This document shows, piece by piece, positions 26,244-34,507 of a stretch of DNA of 64,000 nt; positions within the stretch are counted from its first letter, which is position 1, and every line of letters starts with the position of its first letter. Origin of the DNA: Chryseobacterium ginsenosidimutans (GTDB taxonomy: Bacteria; Bacteroidota; Bacteroidia; Flavobacteriales; Weeksellaceae); contig NZ_JANUCO010000001.1 in assembly GCF_024807225.1 (NCBI RefSeq), forward strand, positions 1,984,001 through 2,048,000. The letters are read 5' to 3'. The notes beneath the pieces are model-generated. The model worked only from the letters and a program-made list of their open reading frames with translations. It made no database searches and was not told where the DNA came from. The position numbers and the translations under genes are program-made.

Positions 26244-27341
26244 ATGATATATACAATTATTACAATCGTAGTTTTAATAATTTTATTATACTTCATCATT
26301 ACCGGTCAGGAAGTTTTCGGAGCAGAAGCGAAGGGAAAAAGACTGGAAAGAATGCTGCAATCGAAGCATTATAAAGATAAACAATTCCAGAATTTAAGCT
26401 ATACACCGTCATTGGCGGAAGGTTACAGCATGCCGAAAGTGATGTATGATTTCTTTTTCAAAAAGAAAGATCCGCTTTTAAAACCATTAAAAAATATCCC
26501 TTCAGTTCATACAGATTTAAAAAACATTCCGAAAGATCAGAACGTTTTCGTTTGGTTAGGGCATTCATCATATTATATTCAGACGGATGGAATTTCTTTT
26601 TTGATTGATCCGGTTTTGAGTTTATATGGTTCTCCGTTTAAATTTTTCAATAAAGCTTTCACCGGAGCAGATATTTTTAAACCTGAAGATATTCCGAATC
26701 TCGATTATCTGATAATTACTCACGATCATTATGATCACTTAGATTATCCAACGGTAAAAGCTATTAAAGACAGAGTAAAAAAGGTCATTTTACCTTTAGG
26801 AGTCGGCGCACATTTGGAAAGATGGGGCTATAAACCCGAACAATTAATTGAAGAAGAGTGGGGAACTGAAGTTGTTTTAAAGAATAATATTAAAATTATT
26901 TTTACTCCTGCAAGACATTTTTCGGGCAGAAAAGTGAAAAGAAACGTCACACTTTGGACGTCTTACGTACTGGAAACTCCTACCAAAAAGTTATTTTTAG
27001 GAGGTGATAGCGGTTATGACACTCATTTTAAAATGATTGGTGAAAAATACGGTCCATTTGATTATGCAATCATCGAAAACGGACAATACAACAAAGCCTG
27101 GAAATACATTCATGCGCTGCCGGAAGATGTTGTTCAGGCGAGTATTGATGTGAATGCGAAGAATATTATTCCTGTTCATTCCTCAAAATTCGCATTGGCT
27201 CTTCATGCCTGGAATGAACCGTTGGAGAAAGTAACAAAGCTCGGAAAAGATAAAAATCTACATATTTTAACCCCGTTAATCGGCGAACCCGTTGACCTGA
27301 ATAAATCAGACAACCAGTTCAAAATCTGGTGGGAAGATTAA
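26244..27341 (+). CDS. Metallo-beta-lactamase fold hydrolase, N-acyl-PE phospholipase D/UlaG-like
   Basis: 365 residues. An N-terminal membrane helix (MIYTIITIVVLIILLYFII) precedes an MBL domain with WLGHSSYYIQ, the metal motif HDHYDHLDY near residue 170, and PARHFSGRK and GGDSGYDTHF carrying further ligands. This combination is characteristic of the NAPE-PLD-like branch, whose bacterial members cleave phosphodiesters; the substrate is unknown. The convergent acetyltransferase gene ends one base from its stop codon. A TACATTTG element lies at 26219-26226. Confidence 0.82.
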   Translation: MIYTIITIVVLIILLYFIITGQEVFGAEAKGKRLERMLQSKHYKDKQFQNLSYTPSLAEGYSMPKVMYDFFFKKKDPLLKPLKNIPSVHTDLKNIPKDQNVFVWLGHSSYYIQTDGISFLIDPVLSLYGSPFKFFNKAFTGADIFKPEDIPNLDYLIITHDHYDHLDYPTVKAIKDRVKKVILPLGVGAHLERWGYKPEQLIEEEWGTEVVLKNNIKIIFTPARHFSGRKVKRNVTLWTSYVLETPTKKLFLGGDSGYDTHFKMIGEKYGPFDYAIIENGQYNKAWKYIHALPEDVVQASIDVNAKNIIPVHSSKFALALHAWNEPLEKVTKLGKDKNLHILTPLIGEPVDLNKSDNQFKIWWED

Positions 27342-27342
27342 A

Positions 27343-27630
27343 CTAAGCGTGCCAAATATCTTTATATCTCGAAGGATGATTTTCAAATTGCTGTCTCACA
27401 AAATCACATTCAGGATCTACCAATAAGTCTTTTTCTTCGGCATAACGCACCAATTCATCAAGAAGCATTTTGGCATAACCTTTCCCTTCACGATCTTCGT
27501 CAAGCTTGGTATAATAGACAATCAACAGTCTGCCATCAATTTTTATGGACATATAACCCGTCTTTTTTTCATCAATTAATATCTGCAATTCGTCTTGATA
27601 GGGAGATACTTCAAATTTTATATTTTCCAT
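27343..27630 (-). CDS. Small GNAT-like N-acetyltransferase (YjdJ type)
   Basis: 95 residues, the size of the minimal single-domain acetyltransferase-like proteins. Motif EDREGKGYAKMLLDELVRYAEEKDLLVDP corresponds to the acetyl-CoA-binding Q/RxxGxG/A region (seen in part as GKGYAKMLLDEL), and FVRQQFENHPSRY is typical of the end of this small class. Cytoplasmic. Substrate unknown. Convergent with the MBL hydrolase gene with one base between the stop codons. Confidence 0.8.
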   Translation of the reverse strand: MENIKFEVSPYQDELQILIDEKKTGYMSIKIDGRLLIVYYTKLDEDREGKGYAKMLLDELVRYAEEKDLLVDPECDFVRQQFENHPSRYKDIWHA

Positions 27631-27787
27631 AATTATTGAGATTTTGGTGAGTAAAAAATATTTTCTGAGAATCTTTCTCCTTTTAAAATTACAAATTAAA
27701 AATGATAATGAATAAAATTTTAAAGACTTTTAAAACGAATTCGCAAAAATTAAGAATCTTATAACTTTTTAATCTGCATACAGGATT

Positions 27788-29092
27788 TTACAAATCAGAA
27801 AAACTTTTATCATTAAGATTTTCAAACCTTCTATTTTTTGCTTCCCCAATTTTTTGTTTTGTATAAATACTGTTATTTCCTGAAAATAAATAAGATACAA
27901 CACAGGCAATAGCTATATAAATTCCGGATTCTACGCCAAATAGCTCGATTCCCATCAACATGCAGGCAAGTGGAGTATTCGTCGCTCCGGCAAAAACCGC
28001 CACAAATCCCATTCCCGCTAATAAACCAAACGGCAGCGGAATAAATAATGATAAAGCACTTCCCAAAGTCGCGCCAATAAAAAACAAAGGCGTCACTTCA
28101 CCACCTTTGAATCCTGCGGCAAGTGTGACAAGTGTAAAGATCATTTTTAAAGCAAAATCGTACAGAGGAAGCTGTTTTTCAAAAGACTCCAGAATTGTTG
28201 GAATTCCCAGACCGATATATCTTGTTGTTCCCATCGCAAAAACGGAAGCTGCAACAATGATTCCGCCAATTACAGGACGAAACGGAGGATATTTTATTTT
28301 AGATTTAAAAACAGAACTCACCCAATGAATCAGTTTACTGAAAGCTGCGGCACAGATTCCAAAAGTAATTCCTGCCAAAATACTGTATAAAATGGGCAAA
28401 AATTCAAGTTTAGGAATAAAATCGATATGATAATGAGTATGTTTTACATTCCAGAGATTCGTTGCCCAATCCGCTAAAATTGCAGCGGTAAAAGCCGGAA
28501 AAATGGCATTATAACGAATTCTTCCGATAAGAAAAACTTCCAATCCGAAAACAGCTCCGGCTAAAGGTGTTCCGAAAACAGAACCAAAACCTGCGGCAAT
28601 CGCAGAAATGAGTACTATTTTTCTGTCGTTTTTATCTAATTTAAAAGGCTTTGTCAGTTGATCCGCAATCGCTCCCGCCATTTGAAGCGCCGTTCCTTCA
28701 CGACCTGCAGAACCTCCGAAAAAGTGAGTGATAATGGTTCCTACATAAACAAAAGGTGCCATTTTAAACGGAATAATTTCCTTTGGATCATGAATGTTTT
28801 CAAGCAACAAATTATTTCCTGCTTCAACATCTTTTCCGAAATAATAATATAAAAGTCCCACCAAAAAGCCTGCAACGGGAAGAAAAGCGATCAGCCAAAG
28901 ATGATTTTCCCTGAAATTAGTTGCCCATTCCAACGATTGTAAAAATCCTGCAGAAGCCGTTCCTACTAAAGTTCCAATGATTAAACTTATGCAAAGCCAC
29001 TTAAAAATATAAGGTAAAGCCGGATATTTTCTAAAGAAAAATCTTGTGTGAAATTTTATTTTTCTGCTTAAATCTTGTTGAAATTTAGACAT
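27788..29092 (-). CDS. CLC-type fluoride/proton antiporter (EriC-F)
   Basis: 434 residues with about ten to eleven membrane helices. GGSAGREGTALQ has the gating Glu of CLC proteins, followed by Thr instead of the Pro of chloride transporters, which is characteristic of the fluoride-specific CLC-F branch. GFKGGEVTPLFFIGATLG and FAGATNTPLACMLMGIELFG are the other CLC signature regions. The canonical GSGIP motif near the N-terminus is absent (GTASAGFLQSLEW stands there), also as in CLC-F. The gene is preceded by a fluoride riboswitch, so it is very probably induced by fluoride and exports it in exchange for protons at the inner membrane. Confidence 0.88.
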   Translation of the reverse strand: MSKFQQDLSRKIKFHTRFFFRKYPALPYIFKWLCISLIIGTLVGTASAGFLQSLEWATNFRENHLWLIAFLPVAGFLVGLLYYYFGKDVEAGNNLLLENIHDPKEIIPFKMAPFVYVGTIITHFFGGSAGREGTALQMAGAIADQLTKPFKLDKNDRKIVLISAIAAGFGSVFGTPLAGAVFGLEVFLIGRIRYNAIFPAFTAAILADWATNLWNVKHTHYHIDFIPKLEFLPILYSILAGITFGICAAAFSKLIHWVSSVFKSKIKYPPFRPVIGGIIVAASVFAMGTTRYIGLGIPTILESFEKQLPLYDFALKMIFTLVTLAAGFKGGEVTPLFFIGATLGSALSLFIPLPFGLLAGMGFVAVFAGATNTPLACMLMGIELFGVESGIYIAIACVVSYLFSGNNSIYTKQKIGEAKNRRFENLNDKSFSDL

Positions 29093-29098
29093 AACTTA

Positions 29099-29186
29099 CC
29101 TGATTAATTACTGTTAATAATCTCCTAATCAGGCGTCATCAGCTTTTGAAAAGCGGTTGGGTAAGGAAGAACACCATTTCCTTTTG
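29099..29186 (-). promoter_or_regulatory. Fluoride riboswitch (crcB motif) with expression platform
   Basis: Minus-strand RNA, from 29186 to 29099, contains GGAAATGGTGTTCTTCC, then AACCGCTTTT, AAAGCTGATGACGCC. These fit the crcB-motif consensus: a stem with ATGGTGTTC internal loop, AACCGC...GCTGATGACGCC, and the long-range pairing of GGTGT with ACGCC. Downstream CCTGATTA (29126-29133) can pair with TAATCAGG (29099-29106) six bases before the ATG. That helix uses the CC of ACGCC, so it competes with the ligand-bound pseudoknot. A TATCTTTG promoter element stands at 29192-29199 (minus). Consensus is from memory; no covariance search was done. Confidence 0.87.
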
Positions 29187-29203
29187 TGTTGCAAAGATAA
29201 ATA

Positions 29204-30076
29204 TTATTTTAAAAAGAAACTATTTTCCGAAATATACTTTTTGCTGATTTTTATACTTTCAAAAATATCCTTATCGCTGGAATCCTGTTCCAGAAACCAA
29301 TGTTCAAGACCTGCTTTTTCTTTGGCTTCAAAAATTCTTTTAAAATCAATCGTTCCGTTTCCGATTTCGGCAAAATCTTTTGTTTCGGATTTCATGTCTT
29401 TTACATGCCACAACGGAAATCTTTTGGGATATTTTTCAAAATAAAGTATTGGATCTAAACCTGCTTTTGAAATCCAGTATAAATCCAATTCCATTTTAAC
29501 TAAATCTTGTGAAGAATTTTCTAAGATAAAATCATAAATATTCTTTGTTTCATCGAATTTTTCAAATTCAAAATCATGGTTGTGATACGCAAACTGAATT
29601 CCAGATTTTTTTGTTATTTCTCCTGATTTATTAAGTAATTCAGGGAGTTTCTTGTAATTTTCAATAGTTCGTTCTTCAGGAAAAAGATAAGAGCAAACCA
29701 TATATTTTGAACCGATAAAGTGTAAATCTTCAACGGATTTTTCCCAATCGTTTAATAAAGTTCCTTTTTCGTTGTGAAGAATTCCGGTGGTGTGATGCGA
29801 ACTGATGACTTTTAAACCGACATTTTTTAGAATAGTTTGAAATTCATTTCGTGTCTTTCCAAAGAAATTTCCGTTGTAACCGTAGATTTCAAGTTGTGTA
29901 AAACCCAAATTCGCCAGATTTTCCAGAGCTTTTTCCAGGTTTTCTGAAACCGCATCGCGAATGGTATATAATTGAATAGCCAATGTTTTTTTATTGCTTT
30001 TAAAATTAGAAATCCCGCAAGAATACAAGCCTAAAAATCTCAATGAAGAAAGCTTGATAAAGTCTTTTCTCTGCAT
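29204..30076 (-). CDS. Sugar phosphate isomerase/epimerase-like TIM-barrel protein
   Basis: 290 residues. The N-terminus MQRKDFIKLSSLRFLGLYSCG resembles a Tat-like or lipoprotein export signal, so an extracytoplasmic location is likely. The barrel contains LAIQLYTIRDAVSENLEKAL, LGFTQLEIYGYNG, IQFAYHNHDFEFEK (His and Glu of the metal site), MELDLYWISKAG and FPLWHVKDMKS, the xylose isomerase-like (AP endonuclease 2 family) pattern. Homologues often act on sugars or inositol derivatives. It begins one base after the thioesterase gene's stop codon, so the two are co-transcribed; its terminator is not evident, and the riboswitch of the next gene starts 18 bases away. Confidence 0.8.
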   Translation of the reverse strand: MQRKDFIKLSSLRFLGLYSCGISNFKSNKKTLAIQLYTIRDAVSENLEKALENLANLGFTQLEIYGYNGNFFGKTRNEFQTILKNVGLKVISSHHTTGILHNEKGTLLNDWEKSVEDLHFIGSKYMVCSYLFPEERTIENYKKLPELLNKSGEITKKSGIQFAYHNHDFEFEKFDETKNIYDFILENSSQDLVKMELDLYWISKAGLDPILYFEKYPKRFPLWHVKDMKSETKDFAEIGNGTIDFKRIFEAKEKAGLEHWFLEQDSSDKDIFESIKISKKYISENSFFLK

Positions 30077-30077
30077 T

Positions 30078-30545
30078 TTATAAAAACGGTTTCATCTCAT
30101 TTTCAATCTGCGTTCGCAGTTCCATCAGGCGTTTTGCGTATTGTTCCTGCTGCTTTTCTTCTTCGGTAGTGGGAATCCATTTGGGAACGGGAAGTTTTTT
30201 GCCATTTTCATCCACTGCCACGAAAACGATGATACAATGGGTTTTCTTATCAAAAGTTGGCTGCTTCAGGTTTCTTGAAAAAACATTGATCGAAATATGC
30301 ATACTCGACGAACCTGTAAAAATCACCTGAGCTTCTACTTTTACAATTTCCCCGATCTTTATCGGCTCATAAAAACGGATTCCGCCAACGTAAACAGTTA
30401 CGGAATAATTCCCGCTCCAGGTCGTCGCACAAGCATAACCAGCCTGATCGATCCATTTCATTACGCTTCCACCATGCACATTTCCTCCATAATTAACATC
30501 CGAAGGTTCTGAAATAAACTGAAAAGTAATAGGTTTGTTCTCCAT
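30078..30545 (-). CDS. Acyl-CoA thioesterase, hotdog fold (YciA/ACOT type)
   Basis: 155 residues. A single hotdog domain with NYGGNVHGGSVMKWIDQAGYACA, in which NVHGG and the Asp of MKWIDQAG are the active-site features of the YciA/BACH class, and KIGEIVKVEAQVIFTGSSSMHI in the second half. It hydrolyses acyl-CoA to free acid and CoA in the cytoplasm; chain-length preference unknown. The C-terminal 30 residues are a charged helix. First gene of a two-gene operon with the TIM-barrel protein. Confidence 0.85.
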   Translation of the reverse strand: MENKPITFQFISEPSDVNYGGNVHGGSVMKWIDQAGYACATTWSGNYSVTVYVGGIRFYEPIKIGEIVKVEAQVIFTGSSSMHISINVFSRNLKQPTFDKKTHCIIVFVAVDENGKKLPVPKWIPTTEEEKQQEQYAKRLMELRTQIENEMKPFL

Positions 30546-30670
30546 TTATAAAAAAATTTGATTGAATAAAGGTATTTAATAATTTTTAATATCCCCGATT
30601 AAATCTTACTTTTACCGATTGAACTTTTTCTTAAGTTTAATTTTAACAAAATAAACAGATTAAAAAATAT

Positions 30671-31024
30671 ATGAAGAAAGTATTTTATCTTAATACATGC
30701 GACACTTGCAGAAAAATTTTAGGGCAATTCAGTCTTAAAGGTTGGGAACTTCGCGAAATTAAAAAAGAACCCATCACCAAAGAGGAATTGGAAGAAATGC
30801 ATAAACATGCAGGATCTTACGAAGCTTTGTTCAGTAAAAAATCTACTCAGATCAAATTAAGAGAATTGGATATAAAAACGTTGGGAGAAAGCGATTTTAA
30901 AGAATTATTGCTGGATCATTACACCTTCTTAAAACGTCCGGTTTTCCTTACTGACAAAGAAATTTTTATAGGAAATGATAAAGCGACTCTTCAGAGCCTG
31001 AGAGATTTTTTCAGGGCAGATTAA
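30671..31024 (+). CDS. ArsC/Spx-family thioredoxin-fold protein
   Basis: 117 residues. The redox motif CDTCRK is at residues 10-15, with the typical continuation EIKKEPITKEELEEM, and FLKRPVFLTDKEIFIG near residue 88 matches the 'RP-[IV]' region of the arsenate reductase (glutaredoxin-type) and Spx superfamily. The conserved Arg is at RPVF. It could be an arsenate reductase, a general disulfide reductase or a regulator like Spx; no arsenic genes lie nearby, so function in arsenic resistance is not supported by context. Confidence 0.8.
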   Translation: MKKVFYLNTCDTCRKILGQFSLKGWELREIKKEPITKEELEEMHKHAGSYEALFSKKSTQIKLRELDIKTLGESDFKELLLDHYTFLKRPVFLTDKEIFIGNDKATLQSLRDFFRAD

Positions 31025-31070
31025 TTTTCTTTAAAGTTTCAAAATTGATTTAATATTATTTTAATGTGCT

Positions 31071-31511
31071 TTGAAATTTAAATTTTTACTATTCATATGC
31101 GTAGTTTTGGGTGTTAATTTTAATGCACAAAATAAAATGAGTCTGAAAAAGGCTCAAGATGTAAATGTTTTAGATACATTAAATTATCTCAAAACTTTTG
31201 AAGCTCATAAAAAAGAATATGTAGGTAAACAGTTTTCTTATTTATTGGGGAAAATGACTAAAATTCAACCTCAAACGGTTTGGATAATCCCAAATTCTCT
31301 GGACAGTACGATTGTACAAAAATCTCTGTTCAGATTTTATGATATGAATTATCCGATTATGAATGAAACTAAAATGATGATTACCTGGGAAATAGCACTG
31401 CCTTATAAAACAGCGAGTTTCAATAACAGAAGAAATAAATTTTACTTTTCTGAATCTGAAAAACGGTTTTATGGAAACAGGATTGTAAAAAATATTTTAG
31501 TTTATCGTTAA
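31071..31511 (+). CDS. Small exported protein of unknown function
   Basis: 146 residues from a TTG start codon at 31071, chosen because it provides a full signal peptide (KFKFLLFICVVLGVNFNAQ); the ATG-containing frame just before is out of phase. The mature part has a basic character and the motif WEIALPYKTASFNNRRNKF. No family recognised. It follows the ArsC/Spx-like gene by 46 bases on the same strand and ends at a bidirectional terminator. Confidence 0.65.
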   Translation: MKFKFLLFICVVLGVNFNAQNKMSLKKAQDVNVLDTLNYLKTFEAHKKEYVGKQFSYLLGKMTKIQPQTVWIIPNSLDSTIVQKSLFRFYDMNYPIMNETKMMITWEIALPYKTASFNNRRNKFYFSESEKRFYGNRIVKNILVYR

Positions 31512-31516
31512 AAACA

Positions 31517-31545
31517 AAAAACCGCAGAACAATCTGCGGTTTTCT
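31517..31545. terminator. Bidirectional terminator between the exported-protein gene and gcvT
   Basis: AAAACCGCAG, loop AACAATC overlapping, CTGCGGTTTT with T runs on both strands; the convergent gcvT ends at 31565. Confidence 0.85.
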
Positions 31546-31564
31546 TATGAATATCTTTTTCCGA

Positions 31565-32641
31565 TTATACAAAAGGAGCTTTCACCACTTTTGCAGGAAT
31601 ATTTTTATTTCTTACCTGAATAAAGATTTCAGAACCTAATTTGAAAAGAGGTTTGTCAACATAAGCAAGACCTAAACCTACCTTTTTCATTGGAGACTGA
31701 GTTCCTGAAGTTACTTTTCCGATTACGTTTCCTTCTGCGTCTACAACAGGATAATCGTGTCTTGGTACTCCTTTATCCGTCAATTCAAAAGCAACCAGTT
31801 TTCTTGTAACACCTTCTTCTTTTTGTTTTGCGAAAGTATCTTTAGAAAGGAAATCTTTGTCAAATTTCGTGATCCATCCCAATCCTGCTTCAATTGGTGA
31901 AGTAGTGTCATCAATGTCCATTCCGTACAGACAGAATCCTTTTTCTAGTCTTAAAGTATCTCTTGCAGCCAATCCGCAAGGAATAATTCCTTCTTCTTTA
32001 CCTGCTTCGATAATAGCATCCCAAAGTTTTTCTGCAGATTCGTTGTTGAAATAAATTTCAAAACCGCCGCTTCCTGTATAACCTGTGTTTGAGATAATAA
32101 TATCGCTAACTCCTGCAACAGAACCCACTGTGAAGTGGTAATAAGGAATTTCAGAAAGGTTAGTTTCCGTTAATTTCTGAAGAATTTCAGTAGCTTTCGG
32201 ACCTTGAACAGCCAATAACGACATTTCGTCTGAAGCATTTGTCATTTTAGCACCGAAAGTATTGTATTTTGAAATATGATTCCAGTCTTTCTCGATGTTT
32301 GAAGCATTTACAACCACGAAATACTTATCGTCTTCCATTTTGTAAACAATAAGGTCATCCACGATTCCTCCATCTTCGTTTGGAAGACAAGAATACTGTG
32401 CTTTTCCGTTTTCAAGCGCGTCTACATTGTTTGTGGTAACGAATTGTAAAAGTTCTTTAGAACCTGCACCTTCAATGAAAAACTGTCCCATGTGAGAAAC
32501 GTCGAACAAACCTGCTTTTTCTCTTACTGCAAAATGTTCTTCCGTTACTCCGGAATATTGTACAGGCATTTCAAAACCTGCGAAAGGTACGATTTTAGCT
32601 CCCAAAGAAACGTGCTTGTCGTACAATGCTGTTTTCTTCAT
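31565..32641 (-). CDS. gcvT: Aminomethyltransferase (glycine cleavage system T protein)
   Basis: 358 residues, the family's normal length. T protein transfers the methylene of the aminomethyl group from the lipoyl H protein to tetrahydrofolate, releasing ammonia. Recognised by PFAGFEMPVQYSGVTEEH at the N-terminus, DVSHMGQ, SNTGYTGSGGFEIYF (folate site), AARDTLRLEKGFCLYGMDI and VTSGTQSPMKKVGLGLAYV. Cytoplasmic. Third gene of an operon after idi and a small exported-protein gene, 15 bases from the latter. gcvH and gcvP are not in the window. Confidence 0.95.
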   Translation of the reverse strand: MKKTALYDKHVSLGAKIVPFAGFEMPVQYSGVTEEHFAVREKAGLFDVSHMGQFFIEGAGSKELLQFVTTNNVDALENGKAQYSCLPNEDGGIVDDLIVYKMEDDKYFVVVNASNIEKDWNHISKYNTFGAKMTNASDEMSLLAVQGPKATEILQKLTETNLSEIPYYHFTVGSVAGVSDIIISNTGYTGSGGFEIYFNNESAEKLWDAIIEAGKEEGIIPCGLAARDTLRLEKGFCLYGMDIDDTTSPIEAGLGWITKFDKDFLSKDTFAKQKEEGVTRKLVAFELTDKGVPRHDYPVVDAEGNVIGKVTSGTQSPMKKVGLGLAYVDKPLFKLGSEIFIQVRNKNIPAKVVKAPFV

Positions 32642-32656
32642 ATTTAAATTTTATTT

Positions 32657-33136
32657 CTATTTCTTTATTTTAAAACTTTCAAAAGCTTCGTTGAAAAGCT
32701 TCATATAATTTCCATTCCAGTATTTTTGTGAACAATTGATTGAAATAAGGAACATATCTTTATCTTTCTGCAAAACTTTTGTAATCCAGACCAGTTTTTC
32801 TTTTTCATCAAAATATTCGTAAAAATATTCTGTATATCCTTTTTTGCCGCTTTTACTTTTTATTTTCTTTTCGTCGTCAGAAGATTTGTAAAGAGCAAGG
32901 ATGAATTTTTTGGTTTCTGCTTTTGGAAGATTAAGGTCGTGATATTCCGAGATCGTAATCGCTCCGATTTCGTTGCCCGGGAAAATATTCACGATATCGC
33001 TGTCGTTGGTTACTTTCCAGCCTTCCGGAAGCGAGATAGAGTAGTTGTTGCTCTCATAAACCTTTGTCGGAACCGATTGAGCAATTACAACAGATGCTGC
33101 AAAAAAAGAGAATGCTACAATTATTTTCTTCATCAA
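32657..33136 (-). CDS. Small exported protein of unknown function
   Basis: 159 residues with a signal peptide ending VVIAQ near residue 20. Mature part includes NYSISLPEGWKVTNDSDIVN and a C-terminal helical segment (YMKLFNEAFESFKIKK). The 'SLPEGW' opening followed by this layout resembles PsbP/MOG1-like folded lipoproteins (inference). Placed between idi and gcvT with gaps of 1 and 15 bases, so it is co-transcribed with them. Function unknown. Confidence 0.7.
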   Translation of the reverse strand: MMKKIIVAFSFFAASVVIAQSVPTKVYESNNYSISLPEGWKVTNDSDIVNIFPGNEIGAITISEYHDLNLPKAETKKFILALYKSSDDEKKIKSKSGKKGYTEYFYEYFDEKEKLVWITKVLQKDKDMFLISINCSQKYWNGNYMKLFNEAFESFKIKK

Positions 33137-33137
33137 C

Positions 33138-33647
33138 TTAAAAATGGTGTTTGTATTCTTCTAAAATGATTTTGAACCATTCTGTAAAATGTTCCGGCTG
33201 CTCGATCATTTCTCTGTCAAGATCTTCCATGGAAATATATCGTACATCTTCCACTTCTTCTTTATTTAAATGGAATTCATCTTCAAAATTTCCTACAAAA
33301 ACATGGTCGAGTTCATGCTCCCAAAGTCCGTTTCCAACATCTGCTTTATAAATAAAATCGAATTTTTCTGAAAGCTCAGCTTCAATTCCCAATTCCTCTT
33401 TTACTCTGCGTTTTGCACCTTCAAGATACGTTTCTTCAATTCTTGGATGAGAACAGACGGCGTTTGTCCATTTCAGAGGAGAATGATATTTTTCAGAAGC
33501 TCTTTTCTGCAACAGCATTTCGCCTTTGCTATTAAATAAAAATACAGAAAAAGCACGATGCAATAAGCCGTTAACGTGGGCTTGCTGCTTCTCCATTAAA
33601 CCTAAAACTTCGTCTTGAGAATTTACTAAAACTACGAATTCTTCCAT
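33138..33647 (-). CDS. idi: Isopentenyl-diphosphate delta-isomerase, type I
   Basis: 169 residues of the Nudix-fold isomerase that interconverts isopentenyl and dimethylallyl diphosphate for isoprenoid and quinone synthesis. LHRAFSVFLFNSKGEMLLQKRA and WTNAVCSHP (catalytic Cys and metal His) and KRRVKEELGIEAE (Nudix motif) are visible, with the catalytic Glu in GLWEHELDHVF. First gene of the idi-hypothetical-gcvT operon. A TACATTTG element (minus strand, 33652-33659) lies so close to the ATG at 33647 that the mRNA would be almost leaderless. Confidence 0.93.
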   Translation of the reverse strand: MEEFVVLVNSQDEVLGLMEKQQAHVNGLLHRAFSVFLFNSKGEMLLQKRASEKYHSPLKWTNAVCSHPRIEETYLEGAKRRVKEELGIEAELSEKFDFIYKADVGNGLWEHELDHVFVGNFEDEFHLNKEEVEDVRYISMEDLDREMIEQPEHFTEWFKIILEEYKHHF

Positions 33648-33732
33648 TTCTACAAATGTAAGTTTAATAAATGTATTTTGGAAATTTTTGGTAAAACATC
33701 ATATTTATTGAGATAAAAATTACTTTTTTTAC

Positions 33733-33833
33733 TCCCACAGATTGCACAGATTTACATAGATAATTATGATAACTTTTAGTAACATCACTTAAAAAAACGC
33801 AGACATCTGTGTAAATCTGTGTGATCTGTGGGA
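33733..33833. repeat. Intergenic inverted repeat (ACAGAT-rich)
   Basis: TCCCACAGATTGCACAGATTTACAT at the left pairs with the inverse of TGTAAATCTGTGTGATCTGTGGGA at the right (about 25 of 29 positions). It lies next to the stop codon of the Pr6Pr gene. This is a palindromic non-coding repeat of the sort dispersed in flavobacterial genomes; no second copy found in this window. Confidence 0.6.
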
Positions 33834-33837
33834 AAAA

Positions 33838-34434
33838 CTATTTAGCTAAAATCTTCCCGATTTTAATATAAAGCAGCGACAAACCAGTAAAGAAAGCCGT
33901 AATCCAGAGAGAATTAATTAAAACTTTCGTTAAACCAAAACTTCCCACATCTACAAACGGATAAGGATAAAACCCCGAAAAGCTTCCCCGAATCAATATA
34001 AGAACGAGATAAAGGATAGGAAATATTGTCCATTTCAGAATCTGACTGTATTTCAAGCCTGCTTTATTTTCGAACAAATACCAAAAAATAATCGTGAGAA
34101 CGGGCATTACGCTATGAAGCAATTCATCAATGAGTCTTTGAAAACCTGTTGGCTGCCATGTTCCACGAAGAATAATCTGATAAATAAAGCCTACAACGGT
34201 AATATAAACTGTTATCGCCGTCAAAACTCCTGATTTTTGATTTGGATTCTTTTTAAAAGCTAAAATGGAGAAATAAACAGTGACAATTATATTAGTAAGA
34301 ATAGTGAAATAGGTGAAAAACCTAAGATTAGCTTCCAAAACAGAAGTTGTTCTATTTTCTATGGTTAAATAATATTGACCAATCAAAGCAAACCATCCGA
34401 TCAGACAAAAAATGAAGGCTATTGTTTTTTTCAT
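33838..34434 (-). CDS. Pr6Pr family integral membrane protein
   Basis: 198 residues with about six membrane helices, the Pr6Pr (FAR-17a/AIG1-like) pattern. RFFTYFTILTNIIVTVYFSIL and ELLHSVMPVLTIIFWYLFENK are the characteristic segments, with the intramembrane Thr/Asn and the His in LLHSVMP. The eukaryotic AIG1/ADTRP relatives are threonine hydrolases of fatty-acid esters; the bacterial role is unknown. A stand-alone gene. Confidence 0.75.
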   Translation of the reverse strand: MKKTIAFIFCLIGWFALIGQYYLTIENRTTSVLEANLRFFTYFTILTNIIVTVYFSILAFKKNPNQKSGVLTAITVYITVVGFIYQIILRGTWQPTGFQRLIDELLHSVMPVLTIIFWYLFENKAGLKYSQILKWTIFPILYLVLILIRGSFSGFYPYPFVDVGSFGLTKVLINSLWITAFFTGLSLLYIKIGKILAK

Positions 34435-34507
34435 GGCTTAATAATCTTGTGATAATCAAATATAAAATAAAAAAGTGATTTTACATTTTGTAGATAATTT
34501 TGATGAA

